Shown one piece after another: positions 55,087 to 63,658 of a DNA stretch of 64,000 bases (the first letter of the stretch is position 1; each line of letters begins with the position of its first letter). The translations under genes and the position numbers were made by a program. Origin of the DNA: Flavobacteriales bacterium (GTDB lineage Bacteria; Bacteroidota; Bacteroidia; Flavobacteriales_D; Sanyastnellaceae); contig JAGYJM010000002.1 of the NCBI GenBank assembly GCA_018402085.1, positions 620,001 to 684,000 of the forward strand, read 5' to 3'. Below the pieces are notes generated by a model that saw only the letters and a program-made list of their open reading frames with translations, was not told the origin of the DNA and did no database searches.

Positions 55087-56055
55087 ATGAAAATTCTCGC
55101 TAACGACGGTATCCACCCACGTGGAAAAGAGAAGCTTGAAGCTGCCGGCTTCACGGTAGTGACCGATAAAGTTGAACAGGATCAGCTTGCTGAGGCCATC
55201 AATGAAGAGGGCTATACAGGTGTGCTGGTGCGCAGTGCGACCAAGTTGCGCAAAGACACCATTGATGCTTGTCCGAACCTGCGTTTCATCGGTCGCGGTG
55301 GTGTAGGTATGGATAATATTGACGTGGAGTATGCCCGCAGCAGGGGAATTGAGGTATTCAATACACCGGCTTCGTCTTCATTGAGCGTGGCTGAACTGGT
55401 GATGGCGCAGTTGTTCACCCTTTCGCGTCATCTGCATGACAGCAATCGTCAGATGCCGGTGAACGGATTGAGCGAATTTAAGGTACTGAAGAAGAAATAC
55501 GGAAAAGGGCAGGAGCTTCGTGGCAAGACTCTCGGAATCATCGGTTTTGGTCGGATTGGTCGCACGTTAGCTAGCTACGCCCTGGGATGCGGAATGTCGG
55601 TGAAAGCCTATGACCTCTATCCATCTGATGAACCGGTTGAAGTGCATTTGTCAGGTCACGGCATGGTGCAAGTGAAGCCGCCGATGTCTGGTTTGGATGA
55701 ATTGCTGGGAGAATCAGATTATATCAGCTTGCACGTGCCAAAGCAAGATGGCGGTAAAGCCGTGCTGGGCGAAGAAGAGCTCGATAAGTGCAAAGATGGC
55801 GTGATTCTGGTGAACACGGCACGGGGCGGGTCAATTGATGAAGATGCCCTGCTTGCTGCACTAAATAGTGGTAAGGTCAGCGCAGCAGCGCTGGATGTAT
55901 TCGAGAACGAACCCACACCACGCGAAGACCTGCTGAAGCATGCAAAGCTTTCATTGACTCCGCACATAGGTGCTGCTACGTCTGAGGCGCAGGCGCGCAT
56001 CGGACTGGAGCTTGCGACAAAAATTATGGAAATCACCGAAAAGGTGAATGACTGA
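55087..56055 (+). CDS. serA: D-3-phosphoglycerate dehydrogenase, short form
   Basis: 322 residues. First enzyme of serine synthesis, next to serC. NAD-binding motif GFGRIG (about 154-159), catalytic Arg in NTARGGSID, Glu in ENEPTP and His in LTPHIGAAT. It lacks the C-terminal ACT domain found in E. coli SerA, so serine feedback through that domain is not expected. Its TGA abuts the stop of the convergent ABC-F gene (TGATCA). Confidence 0.94.
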   Translation: MKILANDGIHPRGKEKLEAAGFTVVTDKVEQDQLAEAINEEGYTGVLVRSATKLRKDTIDACPNLRFIGRGGVGMDNIDVEYARSRGIEVFNTPASSSLSVAELVMAQLFTLSRHLHDSNRQMPVNGLSEFKVLKKKYGKGQELRGKTLGIIGFGRIGRTLASYALGCGMSVKAYDLYPSDEPVEVHLSGHGMVQVKPPMSGLDELLGESDYISLHVPKQDGGKAVLGEEELDKCKDGVILVNTARGGSIDEDALLAALNSGKVSAAALDVFENEPTPREDLLKHAKLSLTPHIGAATSEAQARIGLELATKIMEITEKVND

Positions 56056-57957
56056 TCAGGCTTCAGCGATTTCACTCAGCTCTAGCCAGCGCATTTCTTT
56101 TTCATCCATTTCACTGATGATGGTGCCGAGCTCTTCAGAGACTTTGGTTAGCTCTTCATGTCCTACTGAAATGTCATTCAGCTTTTCTTCGAGGCTTGCG
56201 CGAATAGCAGTCAATTCTTCAAGGCGTTGAGTGATTTGTTCGAGCTCGTATTTCTCTTTGAACGATAGTTTACGGGGGCCATCGGTTGAAGGAGCCGGTG
56301 ATTTAGGAGTGGTTTTAGGCTTTGGCGTTGAAGATCTCGCTGCTTTGGCCTCCTTTTCTTCTTTATCGCGCAGCATTTTGTAACTCGTGTAATTTCCTCC
56401 GATATCTCTGATATGGTCGGGGTTGCCGAAAACGAAGAGGTGATCCACTAGTTTGTCCATGAAGTAGCGGTCATGGCTGATGATGACGAGGCAACCGGGA
56501 AAATCCTGCAAGTATTCTTCGAGTACGCTTAGGGTAAAGATGTCAAGATCATTGGTAGGCTCATCAAGGATCAGGAAGTTGGGATTGCTCATCAGGATCG
56601 TGAGCAAGTAAAGACGTTTGCGCTCTCCACCGCTGAGTTTCGATATGTATTGATGGTGCATGGATCTGGGAAAGAGAAACCGCTCGAGTAGTTGAGCTGC
56701 GGTAATCTTTGATCCACCTTTTAGCGGAATGACATCGGCGATATCTTTGACCGCTTCGATGACTCTTTGTCCGTCTTTGAAGTTGATCCCTTTCTGGGTG
56801 TAGTAGCCAAAGACAACGGTTTCGCCGATGACGACCTTACCTCCATCCGGCGCTTCTGCGCCGGTAAGCATATTCATAAACGTGGTTTTACCAGAACCGT
56901 TCGGGCCTACAATTCCGAGTTTTTCGCCACGTTTAAAGGCATAATCAAAACCGTTGATCAACTTTTTATCGCCATATCCTTTTCGGATGCGGTGCAGCTC
57001 AACAATTTTCCCTCCGAGCCGGTGCGGGTTGAGGTGCAGGGTCATTTCGTCTTCTTCGAGCTTGACCGTGGCGGATTTCTTCAGGTCTTGAAATGAGTCT
57101 ACGCGGTGTTTTGACTTGGTTGTACGTGCTTTAGGTGTGCTGCGCACCCATTCGAGCTCTTTACGCATAAGGTTTCGGGCCCGCTCCCGGCTGGCCATCG
57201 CGTCATCTTCCCTTTGCTGCTTCTTCTCGAGGAAGTAACTGAAATTACCTTTATATCGAAAGATCACGCCATCGTCAAGTTCGAGGATTTCATCGCAGAT
57301 CACTTCGAGAAAGTAACGGTCGTGTGTGACCATCAAAAGCGTCATGGAGGTGCGGTCAAGGTATTCTTCGAGCCATTCGATCATATCGAGATCAAGGTGG
57401 TTGGTAGGCTCGTCAAGGAGCAGCAAATCTGGCTGAGCGATCAGTACTTTGGCAAGTGCCACCCGCCTTTTTTCGCCCCCGCTCATGGTTTTCACTGACA
57501 TTGACAGGTCATGGAGGTTCAGCTTACCCAGAATCTGCTTGGCGTTACTTTCATATGTCCAGGCATTGTGGCGATCCATCTCGTTGATTGCTTTTTGCAG
57601 TTCTTGCGCATCTGCTGCTTCGCCTTCGAGCACCAGTGCCTCATACTGGCGAATAGCGTGCACCATCTCATTGTCGGCATCGAACAGGTTTTCGAGGATG
57701 GAAAAGTCTTCATTTAGACCGTGATCTTGTGAGAGGTATGCCATTTTACAATCGTTATTGTAAGTGACTTCGCCGTTATCAGGCGTCTCTTCACCGGTCA
57801 GGATTCGCAATAAAGTGGTTTTGCCGGTTCCGTTTCGGGCAACAAGCGCTGTTTTCTGGCCTTTACTCAGTCCGAAGCTGATGTTCTCGAAAATCAATCG
57901 CTCGCCATAGCGCTTGCTGACATTTTCAACCGAGAGGTAATTTGTAGGGGTATCCAT
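56056..57957 (-). CDS. uup: ABC-F family ATPase (Uup-like)
   Basis: 633 residues, soluble. Two ABC domains with Walker A RNGTGKTTLL (about 41-50) and GPNGSGKTTF (about 353-362), signatures MSGGEKRR and LSGGERKRLY, and Walker B LLLLDEPTNHLD and FLILDEPTNDLD; the linker between them (about 245-300) is charged. The C-terminal extension (about 540-633) is a proline/lysine linker then a coiled coil (LEQITQRLEELTAIRASLEEKL in two blocks), as in Uup. ABC-F proteins act on ribosomes or DNA. A -7 box lies 5 nt before the ATG. Confidence 0.92.
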   Translation of the reverse strand: MDTPTNYLSVENVSKRYGERLIFENISFGLSKGQKTALVARNGTGKTTLLRILTGEETPDNGEVTYNNDCKMAYLSQDHGLNEDFSILENLFDADNEMVHAIRQYEALVLEGEAADAQELQKAINEMDRHNAWTYESNAKQILGKLNLHDLSMSVKTMSGGEKRRVALAKVLIAQPDLLLLDEPTNHLDLDMIEWLEEYLDRTSMTLLMVTHDRYFLEVICDEILELDDGVIFRYKGNFSYFLEKKQQREDDAMASRERARNLMRKELEWVRSTPKARTTKSKHRVDSFQDLKKSATVKLEEDEMTLHLNPHRLGGKIVELHRIRKGYGDKKLINGFDYAFKRGEKLGIVGPNGSGKTTFMNMLTGAEAPDGGKVVIGETVVFGYYTQKGINFKDGQRVIEAVKDIADVIPLKGGSKITAAQLLERFLFPRSMHHQYISKLSGGERKRLYLLTILMSNPNFLILDEPTNDLDIFTLSVLEEYLQDFPGCLVIISHDRYFMDKLVDHLFVFGNPDHIRDIGGNYTSYKMLRDKEEKEAKAARSSTPKPKTTPKSPAPSTDGPRKLSFKEKYELEQITQRLEELTAIRASLEEKLNDISVGHEELTKVSEELGTIISEMDEKEMRWLELSEIAEA

Positions 57958-57962
57958 GAAGG

Positions 57963-57970
57963 CAAAAATA
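57963..57970 (-). promoter_or_regulatory. -7 element TATTTTTG of the ABC-F gene, next to the ATG
   Basis: Minus-strand TATTTTTG followed by C, ending 5 nt before the ATG: predicted leaderless mRNA. Confidence 0.6.
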
Positions 57971-58078
57971 CGCTTAAACCTTTGGGCTTTTTCAGGGTTT
58001 GATGATGGTTCGCCTTGTGAGTTGATATGCGCCCTGTCTGCACGATCATCGTATCTTAGGCGTTTCCAAATTGAGATT

Positions 58079-59161
58079 ATGCGTCATTTCCACGAACTTA
58101 CAGTGAAAGAAGTCAGGCCTGAAACGGATGACACCGTATCCGTTCATTTCGAAGTGCCTGAATCACTGAAAGAGACTTTTCAGTTTCTACAGGGGCAGTA
58201 CCTCACGCTACGCAGAGAAATCAATGGCGAAGATGTGCGTCGGTCATACTCAATCTGCAGTGGTGTTGAAGACGATGAGCTTCGGGTAGCCATTAAGAAA
58301 GTAGAGGGCGGAAGGTTTTCAACCTATGCCAATGAAACGCTCAAGGCGGGCGACACCCTTGAAGTCATGCCTCCGATGGGTAAGTTTTATGTTGAACTAG
58401 ACCCAACTCAACAACGGCAGCATGTGGGCTTTGCAGCCGGATCGGGCATTACACCGATGCTATCACTGATCAAGACAACCCTTGTCTCAGAACCAAAGAG
58501 TACCTTCACACTGTTTTACGTCAATCGCACCAGCACCTCGATCATCTTCCGCGACGAGCTCGAAGATCTCAAAGATCGCTACATGAGTCGCTTGCGGATC
58601 TTTCATTTACTGACACGTGAGCCCAGTGATATCCCGCTATTGGGTGGTCGCATTGATGAGGAGCGTTGCGGTAAGCTCTGCGAAGCGTTTTTGGACGTTA
58701 AAGAGACCGATGCGTTTTTTATTTGTGGCCCTGAGCCCATGATTCACGCGGTAAAAGACAAGTTAAAAGCCCTTGATGTAGCAGAAGACCGGATTCATTT
58801 CGAGTTGTTTACATCACCTGCGGCAGGAACGCTACAGCAAAAAACGTATGCCAGGAAAACGGCGCACAATGCTGACGATAAATCAACCGTGCAGATTGTG
58901 CTAGACGGCAGCACCATTCAGTTTGATCTTGATTACGACGGACAAAGCATTCTTGATGCAGCTTTGGAAAAAGGAGCTGACCTGCCGTTCTCGTGCAAAG
59001 GCGGAGTTTGTTGCACCTGCCGTGCGAAGCTGGTGGAAGGAGAAGTAGACATGGAGGTCAATTATAGTCTGGAGCCCGATGAGGTGGAACGTGGTTTCAT
59101 TCTCACTTGTCAGGCGCACCCAAGAAGTGAGAAGGTGGTGGTTGATTTTGATCAGCAGTAG
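58079..59161 (+). CDS. Ferredoxin-type NAD(P)H reductase, PaaE-like
   Basis: 360 residues from ATG 58079 (MRHFHELTVKEVRPET); the frame is open from 57956 but overlaps the divergent gene. FAD domain (RRSYSICSG, about 59-67), NAD domain (GFAAGSGITPMLSLIK about 120-135; FICGPEPMIHAVK) and a C-terminal plant-type 2Fe-2S ferredoxin with Cys in CKGGVCCTCRAKL and a later CQAHP. This is the layout of PaaE, the reductase of phenylacetyl-CoA epoxidase, but no paaABCD is nearby, so the true acceptor is unknown. Confidence 0.9.
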   Translation: MRHFHELTVKEVRPETDDTVSVHFEVPESLKETFQFLQGQYLTLRREINGEDVRRSYSICSGVEDDELRVAIKKVEGGRFSTYANETLKAGDTLEVMPPMGKFYVELDPTQQRQHVGFAAGSGITPMLSLIKTTLVSEPKSTFTLFYVNRTSTSIIFRDELEDLKDRYMSRLRIFHLLTREPSDIPLLGGRIDEERCGKLCEAFLDVKETDAFFICGPEPMIHAVKDKLKALDVAEDRIHFELFTSPAAGTLQQKTYARKTAHNADDKSTVQIVLDGSTIQFDLDYDGQSILDAALEKGADLPFSCKGGVCCTCRAKLVEGEVDMEVNYSLEPDEVERGFILTCQAHPRSEKVVVDFDQQ

Positions 59162-59300
59162 GGGATGGTTGACGGCAGGGCTATTGTCGCCGTTATGTTG
59201 TTGTAGGCGCACACTGCAGTGTGCGCGTACCGGGGGATGGCAGGGCTATTGCCGCCGGGTTGTTGGTGTAGGCGCACGCTGTAGTGTGCGCGCACCGGGA
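59162..59300. repeat. Two tandem copies of a palindrome-containing repeat
   Basis: Two units of about 65 bp share GGGGATGG..GGCAGGGCTATTG.CGCCG, TTGTTG.TGTAGGCGCAC and a hairpin. The first hairpin is a perfect 20-nt palindrome GCGCACACTGCAGTGTGCGC (59207-59226); the second (59272-59291) keeps pairing with a G-U and compensating changes. A third, weaker copy is at 61655-61690. Confidence 0.75.
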
Positions 59301-59315
59301 CGATATCAATAAGAA

Positions 59316-59759
59316 ATGAAGTGGTTTATTAAGAAATGGTCAGAGGTCAGCCGCGATGAACTGTACGCTTTCAGTAAGTTGCGAATCAATGTTTTTATAG
59401 TAGAGCAAGATTGCCCTTATCCGGAGTTTGATGACAAAGACCAGCGCAGTCTGCATTTGTGGGCAACTGAGGGTGATGATGTGGTTGCCTACCTTCGGAT
59501 CTTACCGGCGGGAGTGAGTTATTCTGAGATTGCTATTGGCAGGGTGGTGGTGGCATCTGACCATCGCGGCAGTGGACTGGGAAAAACCTTGATGCGCAGC
59601 GGACTTGACGCCATCCGCCGTTTTTACGGCGAGCAGAAGGTACGAATCAGCGCCCAGCAGTACCTGATTCCGTTTTACACTGATTTGGGCTTCAAAGTAG
59701 TGGGAGAAGGTTATCTTGAAGATGGTATTCCGCATATTCAGATGATAAGGAAACCCTGA
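59316..59759 (+). CDS. elaA: GNAT acetyltransferase, ElaA family
   Basis: 147 residues. ElaA-type GNAT: start MKWFIKKWSEVSRDELYAF, core LRINVFIVEQDCPYPEFDDKD (two blocks) characteristic of ElaA, acetyl-CoA loop ASDHRGSGLGKTLM (about 83-96) and C-terminal YTDLGFKVVGEGYLEDGIPHI. Substrate unknown. It starts 15 nt after the palindromic repeat. Confidence 0.92.
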   Translation: MKWFIKKWSEVSRDELYAFSKLRINVFIVEQDCPYPEFDDKDQRSLHLWATEGDDVVAYLRILPAGVSYSEIAIGRVVVASDHRGSGLGKTLMRSGLDAIRRFYGEQKVRISAQQYLIPFYTDLGFKVVGEGYLEDGIPHIQMIRKP

Positions 59760-59814
59760 ATGAAGCAGTTTACACGCTGCTGTTCGATTGCGAAGAGCAG
59801 TTGACTTGAAAGAA

Positions 59815-59841
59815 AAGGCGGCCTCCTGAGGAGACCGCCTT
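59815..59841 (-). terminator. Terminator of the beta-propeller gene
   Basis: Stem AGGCGG/CCGCCT extended by an inner CTCC-TGA-GGAG hairpin; on the minus strand followed by TTTTCTTTC. It lies 36 nt after the stop of the minus-strand gene. Confidence 0.75.
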
Positions 59842-59876
59842 GTGGCTAGCGTAAGTCACCGGGGTTAGCTCCGGGA

Positions 59877-61502
59877 TTATTCGATAATCAACTTCCGGGT
59901 TTCGACCTCTTTGCCGGTGCTCAAGCGAGCCAGGTAGATACCCGTTGCCAGTTCCGGCAACCTTACGCTGTGGTTCCCTCTTGTTGCAGGGATCATTTTC
60001 GAATAAACTTCTTGTCCGCTCAGATTGAAGACCACCAACTCAGAATGAATCTCTTGAGCTGCCTTGACCAGGGCAGTGACTTGTCCGGCAGACGGATTGG
60101 GCACCAGGCGCAGGCGGTCATGGCGGTTCTCTACAGCCTCTGTCATGTCATCATGAACGGTTTCTGCACCGGGAGGCGCTTGAGAACAGAGCTGCTCTTC
60201 GTTGAGCTGCACTTGAGAAGAAACAAGGAAGGCGGGCATCGAACTCTCTAACTCCTCCGCACGTACACCGATGCCCGCGCTTCCTGTATTGAATATGATA
60301 TCATCTGATGAGAATACTTCGCCAATCTCCGTACTGCACGGATTGACCCCGTCGGTGTCAATTTTAACCGCGATACCGCTGTAGAAGCCCTCTCCGAAAC
60401 TCCGTGTTTCACCCACCATGAGGATGCCGTCATCAGAGGTGCGGGTCATCCCATGACCCACTTCTTTGATTTCGCCTCCATACGCCTGAACCTGCTTGAT
60501 GTTGCCGTCAAAGTTGAAGTGGAGCATCATCAGATCAAGTCCGCCATTACCGAAACTAGCGGTGGCTCCGCCCATCACAAAACTGTCATTTTCAATGTGT
60601 GAAAGGTGAATGCCATGTTCATTGCTTGCAGCTCCAAATTGACGGCTCCAAATGGCTTCAAGTTGCGGGGTTACACGAATCACGAAGGTATCATTCATTC
60701 CGAATGCACCGCCATTGGTGTCGCCCGAAAGCAAGAGGTCGCCGTTTGGAGCCTCTATCATGTCCCAGGCGAGTTCATTCTCAGGCAGGCCGAAGCTCAC
60801 CTGATCGATGAGGTTTCCGTTGCTGTCAAGCCTAAGCAAAACCGCATCATAAGCTGCAGATTCATCGGTGTCTTGATGGCCCCACACAAAGATGTCTCCA
60901 TTGCTGTGGCGGATGGCTTTAAGCGGTACATCGTAGCCGTCAGAGCCATACGAACGTCCCCAGTTCAAGTCACCCGTTGGAGAGAGGTGAGCAACGACCA
61001 TGTCATAATCGTTGTTCGGACTAAATGAATTAGAAAGCAATGATACGAGGAAGCCACCCTCGGGCAGCACAGACACTGATCGGATTTTATCATCCTGATC
61101 ACCGCCCAGTGTGCGCTGCCAGATGATTTCTCCGTCATTGGATACTTCAGCGATGAAGCCATCCGGAAGAACCCCGGGGCCCTCAGGTGTAGTCTGACCG
61201 GCGACGATCACACTTTCTTCTGTAGCTGCAGAAATTTTCTGTAGCGTTTGATTCATGCCGTCATCCAGTGATCTCGCCCAGAGCATTTCGCCATAGGCAT
61301 CCGTTTTGACCAGTAGCATATCGGTACTGGCCTGACTTAGTCCGTTAGAATAACCAACATACATGAAGTGACCGTCGGGTAGCTCAGCGGCATCCATCAG
61401 AAAATCAATCTGATCGGTAGAATAAACGCTCATGAAGTCTTGAGCGGGTAAGGAAAGAGAGAAGAGAAAGAAGCTCACTACGAGAAAGACTTTGTTGCAC
61501 AT
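59877..61502 (-). CDS. Secreted beta-propeller-like T9SS type A cargo
   Basis: 541 residues. Signal peptide (about 1-20, ends LPAQ). Residues about 28-400 hold six or seven repeats of the form DGGFLV-G...D-A-L-V-K-D..G-x-x-W-x-R-x-x-G (LLVKTDAYGEMLWARS, FIAEVSNDGEIIWQRTLGG, VVAHLSPTGDLNWGRSYG, FVIRVTPQLEAIWSRQFG), like the delta-60/kelch-type propellers in bacterial surface proteins. The C-terminal 75 residues are a type A sorting domain (LVPNPSAGQVTAL, LSGQEVYSK, LATGIYLARL, TRKLIIE). No catalytic motif; function unknown. Confidence 0.9.
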   Translation of the reverse strand: MCNKVFLVVSFFLFSLSLPAQDFMSVYSTDQIDFLMDAAELPDGHFMYVGYSNGLSQASTDMLLVKTDAYGEMLWARSLDDGMNQTLQKISAATEESVIVAGQTTPEGPGVLPDGFIAEVSNDGEIIWQRTLGGDQDDKIRSVSVLPEGGFLVSLLSNSFSPNNDYDMVVAHLSPTGDLNWGRSYGSDGYDVPLKAIRHSNGDIFVWGHQDTDESAAYDAVLLRLDSNGNLIDQVSFGLPENELAWDMIEAPNGDLLLSGDTNGGAFGMNDTFVIRVTPQLEAIWSRQFGAASNEHGIHLSHIENDSFVMGGATASFGNGGLDLMMLHFNFDGNIKQVQAYGGEIKEVGHGMTRTSDDGILMVGETRSFGEGFYSGIAVKIDTDGVNPCSTEIGEVFSSDDIIFNTGSAGIGVRAEELESSMPAFLVSSQVQLNEEQLCSQAPPGAETVHDDMTEAVENRHDRLRLVPNPSAGQVTALVKAAQEIHSELVVFNLSGQEVYSKMIPATRGNHSVRLPELATGIYLARLSTGKEVETRKLIIE

Positions 61503-61654
61503 AATTTAAAGTTTAGGAGGGTTTGTTCCTGTTACGCGCATAGCAAAGGTCTTGCTGTGAGGCTTCGACTGATGGGAGCGTAGTCTAAGCCTTACAGTAG
61601 GAATTCATAGATGAATGGATGGCGGGAGCCGGGGTCCGGGAAGGGGGGGCTGGG

Positions 61655-61690
61655 GTGGCTGCAGGCGCACACTGCAGTGCGCTCGCATGT
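61655..61690. repeat. Diverged third copy of the 59.2-kb palindromic repeat
   Basis: GGCTGCAGGCGCACACTGCAG.. followed by TGCGCTCGC matches the palindrome region at 59200-59230, but the right arm is two bases shorter and the hairpin is imperfect. It lies at the end of the methyltransferase gene. Confidence 0.5.
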
Positions 61691-62391
61691 TAAGTATTCA
61701 ACTCACCTGTAATGACGTAACGCCAGCATATATACCGTCCGATACCCACTCTGTTGACGATTTTTTCGACGAACCGCTCAGAAGCGAGAATGAAGTTCCA
61801 GATTGGGCGGCTGTTTGGTATGAAGTTGTAGCCAACGTAACCGCCACTCAGTGGGAGGCTGTACAGGGTGTTGAAGCTCTTGTGTATCACCTTGCCTCCG
61901 AGCTCATCCATGATCTTGAGAGCTGTTTCATAGTCGCACTCTTCATCGAGGTGGCGTGATAAGGAGCGCATGGTGCGTAAAAGTAAGTGCACATTGGGGT
62001 CAAAGAAGACGATGCGCGCATCAGGCTTGGCGACGCGAAGAATTTCTTTCTTCACCTTACCGAAATCTGCCTCACCGTAAAAGTGGTGCAGAGCGTCTCG
62101 CAGAACGATGGTGTCAAACTGATTGTCTTTAAAAGGAAGCGCCTCTGCATTGGCTTCGCGGAAGGTACACTGCGGGTAGCGCTCCTGTGCCTTTGCTACG
62201 GTTTCGCCGTGGTAGTCAATGCCAATGCTATTGAACCCCTTTTCAGTCAGGATAGCCGTTGTCGTGCCATGTCCGCAACCCATGTCCAGGATGTCTTTCC
62301 CTTTGCACTGGTCGGCAATGTGATTGATGTGCTTACGATCCACGCGGCCCCAGAACATATCAAGGCGCTTCTCAGGATTTTTGATTTCCAT
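61690..62391 (-). CDS. Class I SAM-dependent methyltransferase
   Basis: 233 residues. Motif I ILDMGCGHGTTTAIL (about 34-48), acidic loop FNSIGIDYHGETV, and NQFDTIVLRDALHHFYGE (about 97-114) give a UbiE/type 11 methyltransferase core; the C-terminal part (about 150-233) is helical with NSRPIWNFILASERFVEK. Substrate unknown. Transcribed divergently from the glycosyltransferase; the 247-bp gap between them shows no clear promoter match. Confidence 0.88.
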   Translation of the reverse strand: MEIKNPEKRLDMFWGRVDRKHINHIADQCKGKDILDMGCGHGTTTAILTEKGFNSIGIDYHGETVAKAQERYPQCTFREANAEALPFKDNQFDTIVLRDALHHFYGEADFGKVKKEILRVAKPDARIVFFDPNVHLLLRTMRSLSRHLDEECDYETALKIMDELGGKVIHKSFNTLYSLPLSGGYVGYNFIPNSRPIWNFILASERFVEKIVNRVGIGRYICWRYVITGELNT

Positions 62392-62638
62392 AAAACAGTA
62401 AATAGCGTGCAGTCAATGCGGCTTTTGACGTGACCAAGATAGCTTTTTCAAAGTATGTGTCGATGGTGCAGGCTCTCAGCATAGAGCGGTTTCCGTTTTG
62501 CGCATAAGAAAGAAACCCGAAATTAGAGGTTCGATGAAGCATTCTCGAAACATCGTTATGACGTTCTGCTAATTTTTAATTTTCAAGATTTAGCTTTCAA
62601 TTTGCGGTCTTACAGGCAGCGCCTAACGTCTTATCCCT

Positions 62639-63658
62639 ATGACCGTAACCATTGTAATACCCTGTTTGAACGAAGAGCACTACATCGAGCGCTGCCTGGC
62701 ATCGATTCGTTCACAGGATTTCCCGTCAGAACGGCTGGGTGTCTTCGTGGTAGATGGTATGAGTACCGACGGTACGCGTGATCGCATCCGGCCATTTCTG
62801 GCCGAAAAAGAAGACGGATGCACGATTCACCTCATTGATAATCCGGATCGCTTTACCCCTCGCGCGCTGAACCTTGGTATTCAGGCGTCAGACAGTGATG
62901 TGGTCATTATTCTCGGTGCGCATGCCGAGCTTAAAGAAGATTTCGTGCGCCGTAACCTGGAGGTACTGAATGAACAGCCCGAAGCGGGGTGCGTGGGCGG
63001 TGTGATTGAAAATGTGAATGAAAACACGACTGCCGAAGTGATTGCGCGCGCCATGAAGTCGCCATTTGGTGTGGGGAACGCGCGCTTCCGAACGGGTGGT
63101 AAAGCCGGCTTTGTCGATACAGTCGCCTTTGGGGCCTACCGGCGAGAGGTGTTTGAAACTGCTGGATTGTTCGACGAAGACCTCGTGCGCAACCAGGATG
63201 ATGAATTCAACTACCGCATACAGCAGCGCGGATTCAAGGTCTATTTTGACCCATCCATTCGCTCAAAATACTATGTGCGTGGCAGCTTCGGGAAGCTTTT
63301 CAGGCAATACCGGCAGTACGGTTACTGGAAGGTGTATGTGAACAAGAAGCACAACGCCGTAACAAGCATCCGCCAGATGATTCCGTTTTTATTTGTTGCC
63401 TATCTCGCTTTGAGCCTGCTGATATGGCTGCTTCGGGCTGACTGGGGCGGTTTCTTTTTGGGCGGACTCTTTCTCTGGTTTTTCGGTGCACTCACCGCGG
63501 CTTTCTTGCTGCGTACTCCTTCGCCAATGATTACGCCACTTATTCGCGCTTTCTTTACCTTACATTTGAGTTACGGACTGGGCTACGCGCATGGCATCTG
63601 GCATTTCTTAATCCTTCGCCGCGCACCCTCCAGCTCCGGTAAGCGAAGCACACGTTAA
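62639..63658 (+). CDS. Family 2 glycosyltransferase, membrane-anchored
   Basis: 339 residues. GT-A domain (about 1-235): VTIVIPCLNEEHYIERCLAS, VVDGMSTDGTRD, nucleotide-binding VVIILGAHAEL, and NQDDEFNYRIQQRG with the catalytic-site acidic residues, similar to SuccinoglycanB ExoA-like enzymes. Two to three membrane helices follow (about 245-325). It should transfer sugars to a lipid carrier at the cytoplasmic membrane. Its stop overlaps the next ATG by one base (TAATG), so it is in an operon with a probable polymerase gene. Confidence 0.92.
   Translation: MTVTIVIPCLNEEHYIERCLASIRSQDFPSERLGVFVVDGMSTDGTRDRIRPFLAEKEDGCTIHLIDNPDRFTPRALNLGIQASDSDVVIILGAHAELKEDFVRRNLEVLNEQPEAGCVGGVIENVNENTTAEVIARAMKSPFGVGNARFRTGGKAGFVDTVAFGAYRREVFETAGLFDEDLVRNQDDEFNYRIQQRGFKVYFDPSIRSKYYVRGSFGKLFRQYRQYGYWKVYVNKKHNAVTSIRQMIPFLFVAYLALSLLIWLLRADWGGFFLGGLFLWFFGALTAAFLLRTPSPMITPLIRAFFTLHLSYGLGYAHGIWHFLILRRAPSSSGKRSTR

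Noticed and set aside
2919-59161. AlkB-like protein and PaaE-like reductase as one electron-transfer system
   Set aside because: They are 55 kb apart, and AlkB enzymes use rubredoxin; there is no sequence evidence for pairing.
59079-59312. 77-codon plus-strand frame over the palindromic repeat
   Set aside because: It lies out of frame in the reductase gene end and continues through the repeat; its resemblance to the frame at 61615 only reflects the shared repeat DNA.
61615-61959. 114-codon plus-strand frame antisense to the methyltransferase
   Set aside because: The minus-strand methyltransferase has clear SAM motifs over the same DNA; the plus-strand frame starts in repeat sequence and has no domain.
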